A program made the position numbers and the translations under genes. The notes beneath the pieces were generated by a model. The model searched no databases, was not told the origin of the DNA, and worked only from the letters and a program-made list of their open reading frames with translations. Positions 1 through 14,536 of a stretch of DNA of 64,000 nt are shown here, piece by piece (within the stretch, counting starts at the first letter, position 1; every line of letters starts with the position of its first letter). Origin of the DNA: Punica granatum (Eukaryota > Streptophyta > Magnoliopsida > Myrtales > Lythraceae); assembly GCF_007655135.1 (NCBI RefSeq), contig NC_045134.1:868001-932000 (forward strand). The letters run 5' to 3'.

Positions 1-245
1 CAAATAGTTGTTATCCCATGAGGCTCACTCTTTTGACTTTTGAAAGTTAAAATAATGGTGTAGAGAATGAATTATAATGAAATTGTATATAAATTAATAT
101 ATGGGTCCACTGTTTTGACTTTTGAATATGTGGTTTACTCTTTTGACTTTTGAAAGTTGAAATAATGGTGTAGAAAATTAATTATAATGAAATTGTATGC
201 AGGTTAATATATGTGGTCCACTCTTTTGACTTTTGAGAGTTGATT
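1..245. repeat. Degenerate tandem repeat, cactcttttgacttttga units
   Basis: Four imperfect units begin near positions 26, 108, 135 and 210. Each opens with a cactnttttgacttttga-type motif. Two of them continue into an AT-rich stretch containing aataatggtgtag and aattataatgaaattgtat. The motif in reverse complement (caaagtcaaaaggtggacc) recurs near 39.4 kb inside a MITE-like element, so this may be part of a dispersed element cut by the window edge. No coding content was seen. Confidence 0.6.
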
Positions 246-2385
246 TTTGTTATATAATGAGTAGAGTTAAAGTTAGAATTAATATCTTAAAATTAGATTG
301 CGAAATCAAACGGGATGTTATATTTTCTTTAGTTATCCGTCCAGACTGCAGTGTATTATTTTGGATAGGACGTGGCCGTCCCCCTCTTGCAGTCGGTTGG
401 GTGAACTGGCTTAGTTCGTCGATCCTAGGAAATTTGTTTAGGCACTTGAACAGTGCCACTGTTCAACTGCGTTATGGACATTGGCTTCTTTCGTATTGAT
501 AGGTAAGATAGATAATATTGCCAATAAAATGGAGGTTCATCAATAAGATGAGATGGACATTGGCTTCTGTTCATCACAGAAATAGGAATTGGGACAAACT
601 CTTCGTTGAGGTTCATTATTTGGCACTTCATCTGGAACACAGTGGGAGTCCCAGTCCTCTCAGTGAATGACTCAGAAACCAAACCACACTGTTCACCGTT
701 CCTTTCTTTTTTTTTTTTTTTTTTTAAAAATCCATTTTTTGGTGGACCATTGCCCAAGTACTCCTCCTTTCATATGCCATTGCTTGTTCCATACATGTTT
801 TATATACTGTTCAGAACATGCATTTTTTTTTTAATAACCGATAAAGAACATCATGTCGCATGTCATGCATCGTCGCGACCTTGGATTAATGACCCAATGA
901 AATCTAACCTACACAAGTTGAAAGATATTCACGACAAGTCGGAAAACGTAATATATATTTTATTATAGCAAAGTGTTGATTAACCGGCGACTACTATATA
1001 CTGGATTAAGACCTGATTGTGGAGCCTAACTCCTGATTTCTAAAATTCGTGTCGTGTCCCGTTTCCGAGCACGAGATCAAGCCACATATATCAGTTAATG
1101 GGAGAAAGAGTAATTAACAATTTCCATCTGAAGAAGAGATGGTCTCCCGGTCAAAGAACAGACAAGAAAATATTAATCGGTTTCTGCTCGGAAAGTGGAG
1201 AATTAATTATCCCTTCTTCTATATTAATTTATATGTAATTAGTTAATCAGATTAATTACATCCAGTGGAAGGTGAAGGAGGTATACATGGACATCATGTC
1301 AGGTAATTAGCTGGGAAATTATCTTACCAATTATTATGTTTAATATTTAATTAATAGCATCATAGACAACAAAGAGAGTAGGCAGTATTGGTCGGTCATC
1401 CCTCGCTTTGGGTCAAAGATTTCACATCCAGACAGGCAGACACACAAATATATGTTTCGTTGAAAAGTTTATGAACATTCCTGATTGATCGATTTCCATC
1501 GGATTAATTAATTAATTAAATTAAATTATTTCGTAAGTTTAATTCGGCTTCAAAGGACATCCCAATGCTAGCTAGCTAAAGTAGGTATATAAAATTTTCC
1601 TTACGGTGAGCCATTCCAATCAGATGTCAATGACTTAATTACTAGCCTGTGTACCGTCACAAATCAAGTAGAACGTGCTCCTCTAACGTCGGATTTAAGT
1701 TGCTAATCATGTGAAGTTTCATGCCGCAACGGAACACGGGATAGAATTATAGATAGATAGAATTAGGAACGAAGACAAATTGTTTAGAACAGAACATACA
1801 ACACAGGGATGATGAATTGAAGAGCCACATCTCTTCTCTTGCGCGATTAAAGTTGACAGTGACCCAATCAATCCAAAGTCCAATTAATTCCCTAACGATT
1901 TCTAGGCTTCCTGGGCTAGAAATTCGGCCCAACAGCATTGTTTCCTGTCTTTCCGGCCATAAACAAGAGTTTCGGCCCAAAATCTCAGGCAGCCAGTGTT
2001 GGGCATTAATGTGCGATTATTTTTTCGAATTACTTGGCCCTTGGTTTTTCCAACAAATTAACCAACAAATTAACAAATCGTTTTGGGATTGCTTTTGCAG
2101 AGAAAGTGAAAATTGACAAAAGGGTGAAGTCGTACATTTTATTGCTTTACTTATACCTATGGAAATTATACACGTGAAACCGATGATTAACATAGAGATT
2201 TGATTTCATGACATAAAAGTCTAAGAATTTCGAGGGCGTAATTTTCAGATTACTCGTAACATTAGTCGAGAAATCTGGATGGATTTGTTATTTTGTTATG
2301 CGACAAATACGTTGACAATAATAGTTCATTTTGAGTCAACCTGAGAATGACGTGGCAAATCCATCTTATCCACAAAACTTTTGCG
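246..2385. other. Intergenic, no gene recognised
   Basis: AT-rich DNA with a poly(T) run at about 702-725 and short open frames that show no recognisable protein and no splice continuity. I see nothing in it that I can support as a gene. Confidence 0.6.
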
Positions 2386-2625
2386 GTACCATGCGCAAAG
2401 TGCAAGACATGTGTCGACAGGTCTAGTTAGCCACGTAGAACCGTTGAGTCTACAAGTGTAGCGGAGGCTTGGTTTCCGACTGTGAGTCAATAAATAAACA
2501 AAATAAATATATTTCTTTTTTCACTTCCAATATTCAAATTTATTATCCATTTGGTACCCAAAGAGAAGAAAGCTTAGAAAAAGTGGGCCCTTTTTTTTCT
2601 ATGTAATAAAATTAAATTTTTATTT
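2386..2625. repeat. Left copy of a ~235-bp direct duplication
   Basis: This segment, opening with gtgcaagacatgtgtcgaca, is repeated at about 3236-3470 in the same orientation with scattered substitutions and small indels. Shared landmarks are gttagccacgtagaac, aataaataaacaaaataaat and cacccaaagagaagaaa or its variant. A transposon-like segment lies between the copies. Confidence 0.8.
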
Positions 2626-3200
2626 GAGTAAAATGACAAATTAGTCCTCTGAATATGCACGTTAGATTAAATCTGATCTTAGTAAATTTTTTACATCAAA
2701 TTAAACCTTAAAAGATTAAGTGCACATCAAATCCGACCTCAAGAAATTTTTTACATCAAATTGAACTTTAAAAAATTAAGTGTACATCAAATTAAACCTT
2801 AAGAAATTAAATGTCCATCAAATTCATTCTCAATAAATTTTTTACATCAAATTGAACATTAAAAGATTAAGTGTACTTCAAATCCGATATTCCTTTAGAA
2901 TACCGTCAAAAAATGAATGAAAAAATCCGATCTGACATTCAACAGCTGGTGTGATATTATTTGATTGTTTTCTTTCATTTTTTTATTATTTTCCATTTAT
3001 GTCCAACTTAAAAAGTATTTCATACAGTTCTCTCACTTTTCAGTCTGATGCGAAAAAAACTTCCTCCTCTCGACGCATCCTCCTCAATTACTGATGCTCT
3101 CGACATAGACTTATCAATCACTATCACTGTAATCTCTTCGTCACCCTTTCTCTCATTGCCTTTGCCTCTCTATGTTTTGTCATGCATGATTATATCGTGT
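2626..3200 (+). mobile_element. Partial copy of a foldback/MULE-like element
   Basis: The stretch carries repeated phrases such as acatcaaattgaac, atccgacctcaagaaatttt and ttctcac(t)ttttcagtc. These match in order the left arm of the long-inverted-repeat element at 10.9-11.6 kb, including the following tcctcctcaattnctg core. Only one arm plus part of the core is visible, so this copy is truncated or one-sided. No transposase frame is present, so it would be non-autonomous. Confidence 0.6.
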
Positions 3201-3235
3201 GTCCCTACGAGCATAGAGGGTTAGAGGTGTGGCGG

Positions 3236-3470
3236 AAAAGCGCGAGTGCAAGACACGTGTCGACAAGTCGAGTTAGCCACGTAGAACTGCTGGGTCTATA
3301 AGTGTAGAGTAGGCTTGGTTTCTTCCTGTGAGTAAATAAATAAACAAAATAAATATATTTCTTTTTCACTTCAAATACTCAAATTTATCCATTCGGCACC
3401 CAAAGAGAAGAAAAGCAGAGAAAAAGTGGGGCCTTTTCTTTTCGATGTAATAAAATTAAATTTTTATTTC
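3236..3470. repeat. Right copy of the ~235-bp direct duplication
   Basis: Second copy of the segment at 2386-2625, in the same orientation and with similar length. The duplication is far longer than any transposon target-site duplication, so it reflects a segmental tandem duplication or an unequal exchange around the element between the copies. Confidence 0.8.
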
Positions 3471-3829
3471 GATTGGTTATAGGAAAAGGCGGCAGTGTCT
3501 CTGGGTAAAGTGGGACAGCTGGGTGCAAGGAAAGGTCAGCTTCTGCGCGGGCGGCTGCCGACATCATTGCCGGCCCTTCCCCCCTGACTGAACTGCCTCG
3601 TTCGCTTACACTGTAATTCTCACTAAACGACAAATCTCCTGTCAGCCATCAGATTCATATAAAGGAAAGGGGGACGGATGTTCCATTTCACCTGTGATTA
3701 TTATATACCATCAATAACAGTATCTAATCTAATATTGGTTCTTGCTTGGATATTTTCCAGAATTTGGTTTCCTACCTTTCCCATTAATACCTTTTTTCCC
3801 CATCCCCTCCCTTTCTATATATATATATA

Positions 3830-4014
3830 TATATATATTTAATCCGGAGTGTTCAGGTTTCGTTCGATTAATTTTCGGGACTCCGTGAATCTCCGGCGAC
3901 GCACGGAGTGGGTAATCACGCCAAAAACGCTCCAATAACTTCAAAAGATTTCGAATCCGAAATCGAATGGATACTAAAACTCCTTCTTAATCACTATACC
4001 TCTCTCTGTAATTG
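3830..4014 (-). mobile_element. tRNA-derived SINE, old copy
   Basis: Read on the minus strand, it shows a box-A-like tatagtgattaag, a degenerate box B (ggattcgaaatc) and a body containing gcgtgattacccactccgtgcg. It ends in a (TA)n tract at 3818-3838. The body aligns through its length with the copies at 22.7 and 37.5 kb. It is the most diverged of the three, and I see no clear target-site duplication. Confidence 0.65.
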
Positions 4015-4029
4015 TCCTAATGGATAACT

Positions 4030-5500
4030 ATGACTACTGTCGTAACTATTATTAGCGGATGAAGGTGGGTAGAAAAGGAAAAGTAGCAAACAGTAATTAC
4101 ACAAGAATTTACTCAAAAAGGTAATAATTGCATGAATTTATTTTTTATTTGGATAATTATTAGAAAATCGTTTTCCTGCCTAGTCGGTTATACATATATT
4201 TTATTTCAAGGAAATAAAATTTCGAAGAATAAAATCATATGCGGTTAATCAGATGGTATATTTTGGTTTGTGAATATTCTTTGTACCAGGGGTGAATTGG
4301 TATGTGAATATTTGATATACGTACATGTACATGTGCATGTGTCGCTCCTACTAATATATATTTGATAGGTGAATGTTTGAGGATATCCTCTCGTGGATTT
4401 ACAATGTGCTTAAAATGACCAAATAACCTCTAGCTCGTCGAGAGGTTTTCGACTAACCACCCGTGAAAGAATATTAAAAGTTTCAAATGATTTTCAAGAA
4501 TATTAAAATTCGTATAGTCAATTATCAGATTTATTATATTTTTCAACATCGTTTCATATAATAATATTCAAAATAATCAAATAAGTATGGGGTGTTCCAA
4601 AAGCTAACATCATTTTCTATGAGTAAGATTGATGCATGGCAATTGCTCTATCAAAATGAGATATAGGGCTTACCCGGCCTATATGGTAGTTTATGTTCAC
4701 GGTCTTGGACTTGCATATTAGTAAGAGATTAAGGGAAGCAACTTACATATTCGTCATCATTATGTAGATAAATTAGATTAGTGCGGTTATAGGAGGATTC
4801 GATATACAGCGAGCACCAGCAACATGAATGGAGAAGTGGTAATATTGAATGGCTGAATTTACACAAAATCAGTACAAGCACGAGTTCCACGCGCATACCT
4901 CCCGCTATTCTGTTCTATATATTTCTTAAGAGATTAAAAATAGTTGAAGCTAATTGGAAAATTTTGGGCATTCACCATCGGGTTCGCCTGCCGGTGGACT
5001 GGCAATTGCTGAAAAGGATAAAATTTAAAAATATTAACAGAAAAAAATATATATATCATCATATACTATTGATTTAGTAAACTGATTGATGATTAATATT
5101 TATTTATATAATATAATAATGGGAAGAGGCGCCAATAAAAGCAAAAACGTGTTGGTTCAGAAGACCGAGTTGGTCCACCCAAAAACCCCAACTCACCACT
5201 TCACTACCTTCCAAATATTCACTCGTCCCTTCCTGAACTTGCGTGCACCGGGTTCACCACGAGACCTCGCCCTCTATGAATCGGGCTTTCATGATCCCGG
5301 CGCACGGAGAAGGATACGGGCGTACAGCTCTTCCTCTCTACTTTCTCTCTCTAGGCAGATTCATCGCCCCAGTTCCAGTTGGGTTGGGGCTATATACAGC
5401 CATGGCTTTTGCCATTATAGATAATACAGACAAAAAAAAAACCCTCCCAAAATCTTCCCACCAAACCTTCCCCACGAAATTTCCGAGGGAAACCCAAACA
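4030..5500. other. Intergenic region upstream of the MYB gene
   Basis: AT-rich spacer with no convincing gene. The last few hundred bases before the MYB start are more GC-rich and carry pyrimidine-rich tracts, consistent with promoter and 5' leader. I cannot place the transcription start. Confidence 0.5.
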
Positions 5501-5512
5501 CGACATCCATCC

Positions 5513-5545
5513 CAAATCCAAATCCAAATCCAAATCCAAATCCAA
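5513..5545 (+). repeat. (CAAATC)n hexamer repeat in the MYB 5' leader
   Basis: About five tandem copies of the hexamer caaatc end six bases before the MYB start codon. They presumably lie in the 5' UTR. Confidence 0.85.
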
Positions 5546-5550
5546 TCCCG

Positions 5551-6814
5551 ATGTACAAGGAAACGCCCCCGCCATCATGGCCCGAGTCGAACCGCCCCCG
5601 GACAGGCTGGTCCCGGTTTGAGGACAAGCTCTTTGAGCAAGCTCTGGTGGTCTTCCCCGAGGAGCTCCCCGACCGCTGGCGGAGGATCGCCGGAGAGCTT
5701 CCCGGTAGGTCGCCCGTGGAGGTGAGGGAGCACTATGAAGCCCTTGTCCATGATGTCTCCGAGATCGACTCCGGCCGGGTCGAGCTGCCCAGCTACGCCG
5801 ACGAGTCGGCGGAAGGCGGCTTAGCAGAGGGCTGGGACCCCGCGGGTCAGATCTCCTTCGGTTCAAAGCCCAAGCATGGCGATGTTGAGCGGAAGAAGGG
5901 GACCCCGTGGACAGAGGAAGAACACAGGTACTTCGTCGTCCAAACATCTAACGTTTGCTCCCGTGATTCTGTTCTCGTTCCTGTTCTGGTTGTTTTGAAA
6001 TAAGGGGCCATGAACGAAATTCGATACGGTTCGGTTGTTTCCTTTGGTTTGAGTGAATGCCCTGCTGATTTTGACTAAGCTGAAGAAACATAACATTTGA
6101 AAATTTACAAATCATAACTTGTAAGCTTTGAGCGCTCTGTATCCTTTCATATTCGAATGTTTGTCCAGGATTACGGCCTTTTCGCCTATTGTTCATTCGG
6201 ATTCCAGCAGGCTTTTTCAAAAGTTGAAATCTTTCTGTGTTTTGAGCTACATCGGTGTCATTGGGTTAGAACCCTTTGCCTTGTTTCTTTCCTTATTAAA
6301 AGTTTGAGACTTTGCCATGTTGTGAGGTCCTTGATGATCACATTCGACATGTCCAATGATGTCTGTCTCTGAAAGGCTCTCTCTCGTGGATGAGAAGAAG
6401 GCTTCTGTCTTCAGCTTTGAATTTAGGAATCAGTCCATCATAGCTTTTTTCCAGCAATTGAGTAATCGCATAAACTGTCTTGACAGGTTATTCTTGGTTG
6501 GGCTCAAAAAGTACGGTAAGGGTGACTGGAGAAGCATTTCGAGGAATGTGGTTGTTACTAGAACCCCGACTCAGGTTGCTAGTCACGCCCAGAAATACTT
6601 CCTCCGGCAAACTTCTGGAAAGAAAGAGAGGAAGCGTTCGAGCATCCATGATATCACCACTGCTGATAGCAACCTAGTCTCTGCACCAGTGGATCAGAAC
6701 TGGATTTCGGGCATGGGATCTCAAGGTCAGGAGCAGTTTCCCGCCCCGAACCAGCTGCCCGATCAAGGTCTGGGAGGGTCATTAGGGTACCAAAATTTTG
6801 GTCATTCCTTGTAA
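5551..6814 (+). CDS. DIVARICATA-like MYB/SANT transcription factor
   Basis: Two exons, 5551-5927 and 6487-6814, joined AG|gtac...acag|G with the Arg codon split across the junction. The product is 234 aa. An N-terminal SANT/MYB repeat spans about residues 18-66 (Trp20, Trp43). A second MYB repeat at about 117-167 ends in the SHAQKYF signature (residues 158-164), followed by a basic KKERKRSS stretch. This two-repeat layout with SHAQKYF in the second repeat is that of plant DIVARICATA/RADIALIS-type factors, which bind I-box/TATCCA-like sites in the nucleus. The target genes here are unknown. The C-terminal tail is short and Gln/Gly-rich. The start is the first ATG after the hexamer repeat and gives the complete first repeat. 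The assignment to the subfamily is secure; the orthologue is not determined. Confidence 0.93.
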
Positions 6815-8354
6815 AGTTCAATTAAAAGCGCCATACCCGTTAAACCCGTTTCTTGTACATATAAAAGAAACGAATGGTTAGCTAGGACATGACTTAGAAA
6901 CCTCATTCATGAATATCTGTCTCATCTATCTGTTCTAGGAAATTATAGTAGATGTTCAGAAAGATTAGGATTTTGGGGCCTGTGGAGTTAGAAATTGGTG
7001 TTATTGGTTGTTGTTATAGGAATCTCTTCTTACGGGTTCTAAATATAAGAACATAATTGCTCGGAAGTACAGTTTGGAAGATGTATTCGCGTAGGAACCA
7101 TTCAATGAAATAGAATATTTATTCAAGTAAATCTGCATTCTTGCATATCGATTTCGACATTTGCTTTCATTTATCATCATATCAGTATGGAGAGGGAACT
7201 CGGAGAAACTGTGCGCTTTGCTGCATGTATTGTCGAAGTGCTTTTGCACTGGCAAAGAGCACAGAGGTTGCAGTGACCTTAATAATTCTGATCCAATGGA
7301 TCTGTATACCTGTGCTTCTCCAGAATGCAAGACAAGTTTTCAATAACAAGTGAAAGCGTCGATCTGTTTGTAACTACATTCTAGTTTAATCTTCTATGAA
7401 AGACTGTCAGGAAATGAGAGTTTTTGTGCAATAGCTTGAGGGCAGGTAATGGAGTTTACAGGTGGATTTACTTAGTGGGGGCTCCGTCTGTCGTGAATTT
7501 TCCTCTTATTAGTTTCATAAAGTATTAAAAGTTGAAGTCTCATACCGAATGGAACGAGATTCTGATTCAAATTTGAGCGTTTGTACATGGTGTCTGACGT
7601 CGACGTCGATATGATGCAGCACCATCATCTGAGCTGTCTTGTTCTAATACAGAGACGATGACCAAACGCTCTATCTGCACGACGATGTTCAGAAATGACA
7701 AAGCAAGCACAATCCAAGACATTATTCCGTCGATGTTGGTATCTTCGTGTGTTCTCGAGAAGAAAAGGACCGCTAAGCATGGAAGTTTCTCATAGTTGCT
7801 GTAAACGAATTCTGAGCAAGGACTTGCAGGTGAAGACACGCCGACGAATCACATGCAACTCTGATAACAAAAACGCATCGGCCTAACTGCGAAGGGAGAA
7901 TCAAAATAATTCTTTTAAGAAATCCAATGGGCCGTCATGAATGTTACATAATTTAGATACAAATAGAAAGCGCGCGTAAGAACTTTGGTTTATGACGAGG
8001 AGATCGATTCTGGGGCTTGTCGAATGGAATATCCCGAGACCACATCGAGGAAGGGAAGGATATTCATCGACACCGACGTGCGTGGTCGAGCTTTCTGGGC
8101 TTGATAGCCCAAGCCCAGTATGGACCCAAAGATACAGAGTTTTGGGCTGATGGGCTTCGTTATTGTTTTAGCACAGCCACGGAACATATAGATCAAATCA
8201 ATCAGCTGGTAGGATTGGAAGTTGGAACATACATAACCGCGGAAGGGGGGAGAGAGAGAGAGGAGGAGCAGAGTCAGAGAGCATTGATACAATTGGAAGC
8301 CGAAGGAAAGCAGAGCTTCGTTTGGATTAGGGAGGAGCTTCCCAACTCTACACG
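6815..8354. other. Intergenic, MYB 3' region to MMTAG2-like promoter
   Basis: No supported gene. A 61-codon Cys-rich frame at 7161-7346 has no recognised relatives and may be chance. An (AG)n-rich stretch near 8250 and a CT-rich tract near 8405 flank the next gene's start and look like 5' leader or first-intron sequence. Confidence 0.5.
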
Positions 8355-8578
8355 ATGTATCATCCGACCAGAGGCGGCGTGCGCGGTGGCCGCGATCGTA
8401 AGCTCGCTCTCTCTCTCTCTAGGCTAGAACTTCTTTCTCCATCCGTTGAGCTTAACGTTTTTATTATTCTCGAGGCGTTTTTGTTGGTTCCCAAATTGAG
8501 CTGCATCCTCCTCTGCTTCTTAGTTTGAATCTTGTGGTAGGAATTGGCTGCTAATCGTTTTCGTTGCTGAAATTGAAG

Positions 8579-8610
<32 letters not shown>

Positions 8611-10335
8611 CTACACTTTCAAATTAGGGCTTCAATTTGTCATTTTGATTCTCTAAGTAATCTTGAGGAATCTGCTCTTTTTAAGTTGTTTTCAATAGAG
8701 AAATGTATTTTGGGCATCAGTTGCTTTGTTGAAACAGTGCTGTAAATAGAGAAACCCTAATCAGAGAAACCGAGTTGTCGTTGTTCCACCTGATTATGAT
8801 GATGTCGATGATCAAGAATTCGCAAGAGGAAGACTTCATCCTTTTTTTCCCTGTTCTATTGAGTAAAAGAAGATACTCATCGTACTACGGCTTGGTATTA
8901 CTTGAAATCATGCGAAGCATATGGTTATTATATGATTTGATGGCTTTTTTCATCTGACTCGTGATCTACTTTTGATGCTCAGAGTTCAGTTGGGAAGACG
9001 TGAAGGTTGACAAGCATAGGGAGAATTATCTCGGTCACAGTATCAGGGCCCCTGTTGGAAGATGGCAGAAAGGTAGGTCATGGAAATATATCATGTTCTC
9101 CGAGTCACAGTAATAGTGTCACTGCGATGGCCTTGTTCTTGTATCATCTGTAGGTTTTACAATGCCTGAACTATAAATTGCGCATGGTTATGGCTGAACT
9201 CTAAATTGAAGGAGTTAAAATGTATCTATAGTTTCTCGGACTGCCTGTTATATCTTTCTTTGTATTCATTCACAAGATAAAAATCTTTTTTTTTTCCCCA
9301 ATGAAGCAGAAACATTTAAAGTTAATAAATAGAGATGACTGGACTGCAGTGATACCCCTGATGCATGATACTCTCTGGGGTAACTTGTGATCTATTTGGC
9401 TATGCCCCTATTAGAGCCAGTTACTGCTGAAATATCTGGAGTGGCTGTGAGAAGATAGTGCAGCTGTAATGTAACTGAAAACATGTGTTATTACTGTTTA
9501 GTCTTTAAAACAAAGACTGGTTCTTCTTGTGCTATCTGATATTGTCTGATGGGCGGTGTTGATCTTGTTAATATGAGCAGGAAAGGATTTGCACTGGTAT
9601 GCCCGTGATAAAAGTGGTAATAGCTCAGATGCAGAGGCTGTAAAAGAAGAGATACGAAGAGTCAAGGAGCAAGAAGAGCAGGCTATGAGGGAGGCTCTCG
9701 GGTTAGCTCCTAAGCGTGCTCCCCGGCCTCAAGGCAATCGGCTGGATAAGCATGAGTTCAAGGAACTTGTGAAGCGAGGCTCAACTGCAGAGGATTTGGG
9801 TGGAGGACATGCTGAAGCAGCACATGTTCTTGGTCTTGGCCACTCGAGGTATCAATTACTCACAAATGACTAAATAAATAAATATTGAAAAGGCATGTGA
9901 GATTTTTATCTTGAGCAAAATTGTTTGCTTCATTCAACTTGTATGCAATTACCTGTTATGAGGTTCAAGAACATTTGTTTTGCTTTTTAACTGCTGAGTT
10001 TCTTGTCTTTTCCGACGTGTATGATTACTTTTAAATGGTGAGATGACATGAAATCCTTGCTTTGCTGCAGGCTCCCTCAACCTTGGGAAGAATCGAGTGC
10101 ACTTGAATCCAGTGAGAAGGAAGCTTCATTTGACATGGCTAGCGTGGCAGCTCCTGAGGCATCAGGGAGAAAATCCGAGTCGGATGAGTCAGAGGATGAA
10201 CGGGGCAGTAAGAAAAGGAGGCGAGAAGAGAAGAAAAGGGACAAGCATGAGAAGCGAGAAAAGAGGCATTCCCGAGATGCAGAAGACAAGAGGCAACGGA
10301 AACACAAAGAGAAGAGGAGACATGATTCAGACTGA
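8355..10335 (+). CDS. MMTAG2-like N-terminal domain protein
   Basis: Four exons: 8355-8397, 8983-9072, 9581-9848 and 10071-10335. All junctions are GT-AG and the frame is continuous, giving 221 aa. The N-terminus ([20 protein letters not shown], then [12 protein letters not shown], then [16 protein letters not shown]) matches the signature of the multiple myeloma tumour-associated protein 2 domain, a eukaryote-wide nuclear family of poorly defined role. Residues beyond about 130 are increasingly charged, and the last 50 are a Lys/Arg/Glu/Asp/His-rich low-complexity tail ([15 protein letters not shown]), typical of nuclear or nucleolar RNA-associated proteins. The first coding exon contributes only 14 codons plus one base, which makes it easy to miss. 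The start is supported by RGGVRGG following at once, as in family members. Confidence 0.92.
8578..8610. repeat. (ATT)n microsatellite
   Basis: About eleven uninterrupted att units in the first intron of the MMTAG2-like gene. Confidence 0.95.
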
Positions 10336-10885
10336 AGACTTGTCCAATGCTACTGTGACGGTCACGTAGTATCGCAATTTCTTTGATGCAACGTTGTGAT
10401 GCTGACTTTAGCTAAACTAGAAGGCTGCAAAGAGATGTCTTGAGCTTTCGTTTCATTCGATTTTATAAAATATGATCTGATGTGTATTCTAACTTCTTTA
10501 TTGGTGGTGGTCGCTGCCGTGATCTATCATCAAAGAAGAATATTGCACTTTGATTGCGTACAAGTAATACCTCTCCTTATATATATATACTGCTCCCTAG
10601 ATTGACTGTCCTTGAATTCTTAATGGAGCAGTGGGTGTTCTTCCATTATTGCGCGATCATATTCGTCTTTCTTGAAAGAATTTGGTGCGAACTGAACGAA
10701 GTTTCAATCAACCGAGGAAGAGCTAAACCCGAATGGGCTGGTTATGTCAGCCGGGAAATTCTGATTTAAAAAAAAAATCTAGGGGAAAATTGGAAATTTT
10801 TATCCTTCCTTTCATTTTGTTTTTCAGTTGTAAAGGAGATGCGGGATTTTTTTCCCTAAATAATAAGATGTATTGAAGTGAGAAT
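10336..10885. other. MMTAG2-like 3' flank and spacer
   Basis: Contains the 3' UTR region of the upstream gene and an AT-rich spacer. No gene was seen. Confidence 0.5.
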
Positions 10886-11630
10886 CAAATTAATTTGAGT
10901 AAATTGATAAATTGGTCCTCAAAAAATACATGTTACATCAAATGTAATATTAAATTTTTTTTTACATTAAATTGAACCTTAAGAGATTCAGTATATATCA
11001 AATCCGACCTCAAGAAATTTTTTACATCAAATTGAACGTTGAGAGATTAAATGTACATTAAATCCGACATTCCTTCAGAATGTCGTTAAAAAATGGACGG
11101 AAAAATCTGATCTAGCATTCAACCGCTGATGTGGCATTGTTGATTGTTTTCATTCACTTTTTTTTATCATTCTCCACTTCTATATGACTTAAAAAAGTAT
11201 TTCCTATAATTCCCTCACTTTTTAGTCGGAGGCGGGAAAAATTTCATCATCCCAGCGCGTCCTCCTCAATTGCTGGTGCTCTCGGAGAGAGTGGCGGAGA
11301 GATTATGGCGACTGCGATTGGCGAGTCTACGCTGATGGCACCATCGATTGAGAAGGACACGCCGAGAAGAAAAAGTTTTTTCCGCTTCCGACTGAAAAGT
11401 GAGGGAATTGTAGGAAATACTAAACCAGATAGAAATGAAAAAAAAAAAATCAAGTATTGCCACATAAGCTATTGAATATTGATCAGATTTTTCCATTCAC
11501 TTTTAGACAATATTTTGATGGAAGGTCGGATTTAATAAACACGTAATTTCTCAATTTGATATAAAAAATTTAATATCCCAATGTCAGATTACATGCATTT
11601 TTAGAGGATCAATTTGTCAATTAATTTTCT
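10886..11630. mobile_element. Foldback element with ~250-330-bp inverted arms
   Basis: The left arm (about 10886-11220) reads taaattgataaattggtcc, then atgtacattaaatccgacattcc, then cttttacttccatn-type text and ctcactttttagtcgg. The same phrases appear reverse-complemented, in mirror order, from about 11630 back to 11385. The core (about 11225-11385) is GC-richer and codes for nothing I recognise. Long inverted arms without a transposase suggest a non-autonomous Mutator-like or foldback element. A related one-armed copy sits at 2.6-3.2 kb. Target-site duplications could not be fixed by eye. It lies about 380 bp upstream of the AMMECR1 start. Confidence 0.75.
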
Positions 11631-11639
11631 GACCTCACC

Positions 11640-12010
11640 TCTGATAACGTAGGCTTTTGCTTGAACATGATGACAGAGGGAGGAGAAAGGCTTCTCTCTC
11701 TTTCTCTTGTCTTCCTAAGGAGGCTCCTCTCTCTCTCTCTTCCTTAGTAAACCCAACAAAAAAAAAGCAGTCTCAATTATTTCTGTCCCAAAGGAAAAAA
11801 AAAAGGGAAAGAAAAGAAAACACGACAGAAGGAAGAAGAATCCCTAGAAAAATCAGCCGATCATACTCCCGATCATCTCTGCGAGCGGCGGCCGCTGTTG
11901 AATTGGACGATCGGGTGTTGAAATCCGGAGCGGGTGTTCGCCTCCCATTCTCTCCGCTCGATTTGACTGGGTTGGAAGACAACGTCAGCTGAGCTTTAAC
12001 TGTTGCGAGA
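11640..12010 (+). promoter_or_regulatory. AMMECR1 proximal upstream region
   Basis: A pyrimidine-rich (CTCT)n stretch near 11690-11745 and a purine-rich tract near 11790-11840 precede the start. They are consistent with core promoter and 5' UTR. No defined TATA box was found. Confidence 0.4.

Positions 12011-14536
<2,526 letters not shown>

Noticed and set aside
5390..5947. 185-codon minus-strand frame, Arg/Ser/Pro-rich
   Set aside because: It is antisense to the first MYB exon, and its composition is what a GC-rich coding exon gives in reverse. No domain was recognised.
8017..8427. 136-codon plus-strand frame ending at the MMTAG2-like start
   Set aside because: It covers the presumed promoter/5' leader with (AG)n low complexity and is out of frame with the real protein. 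The family N-terminus starts at 8355.
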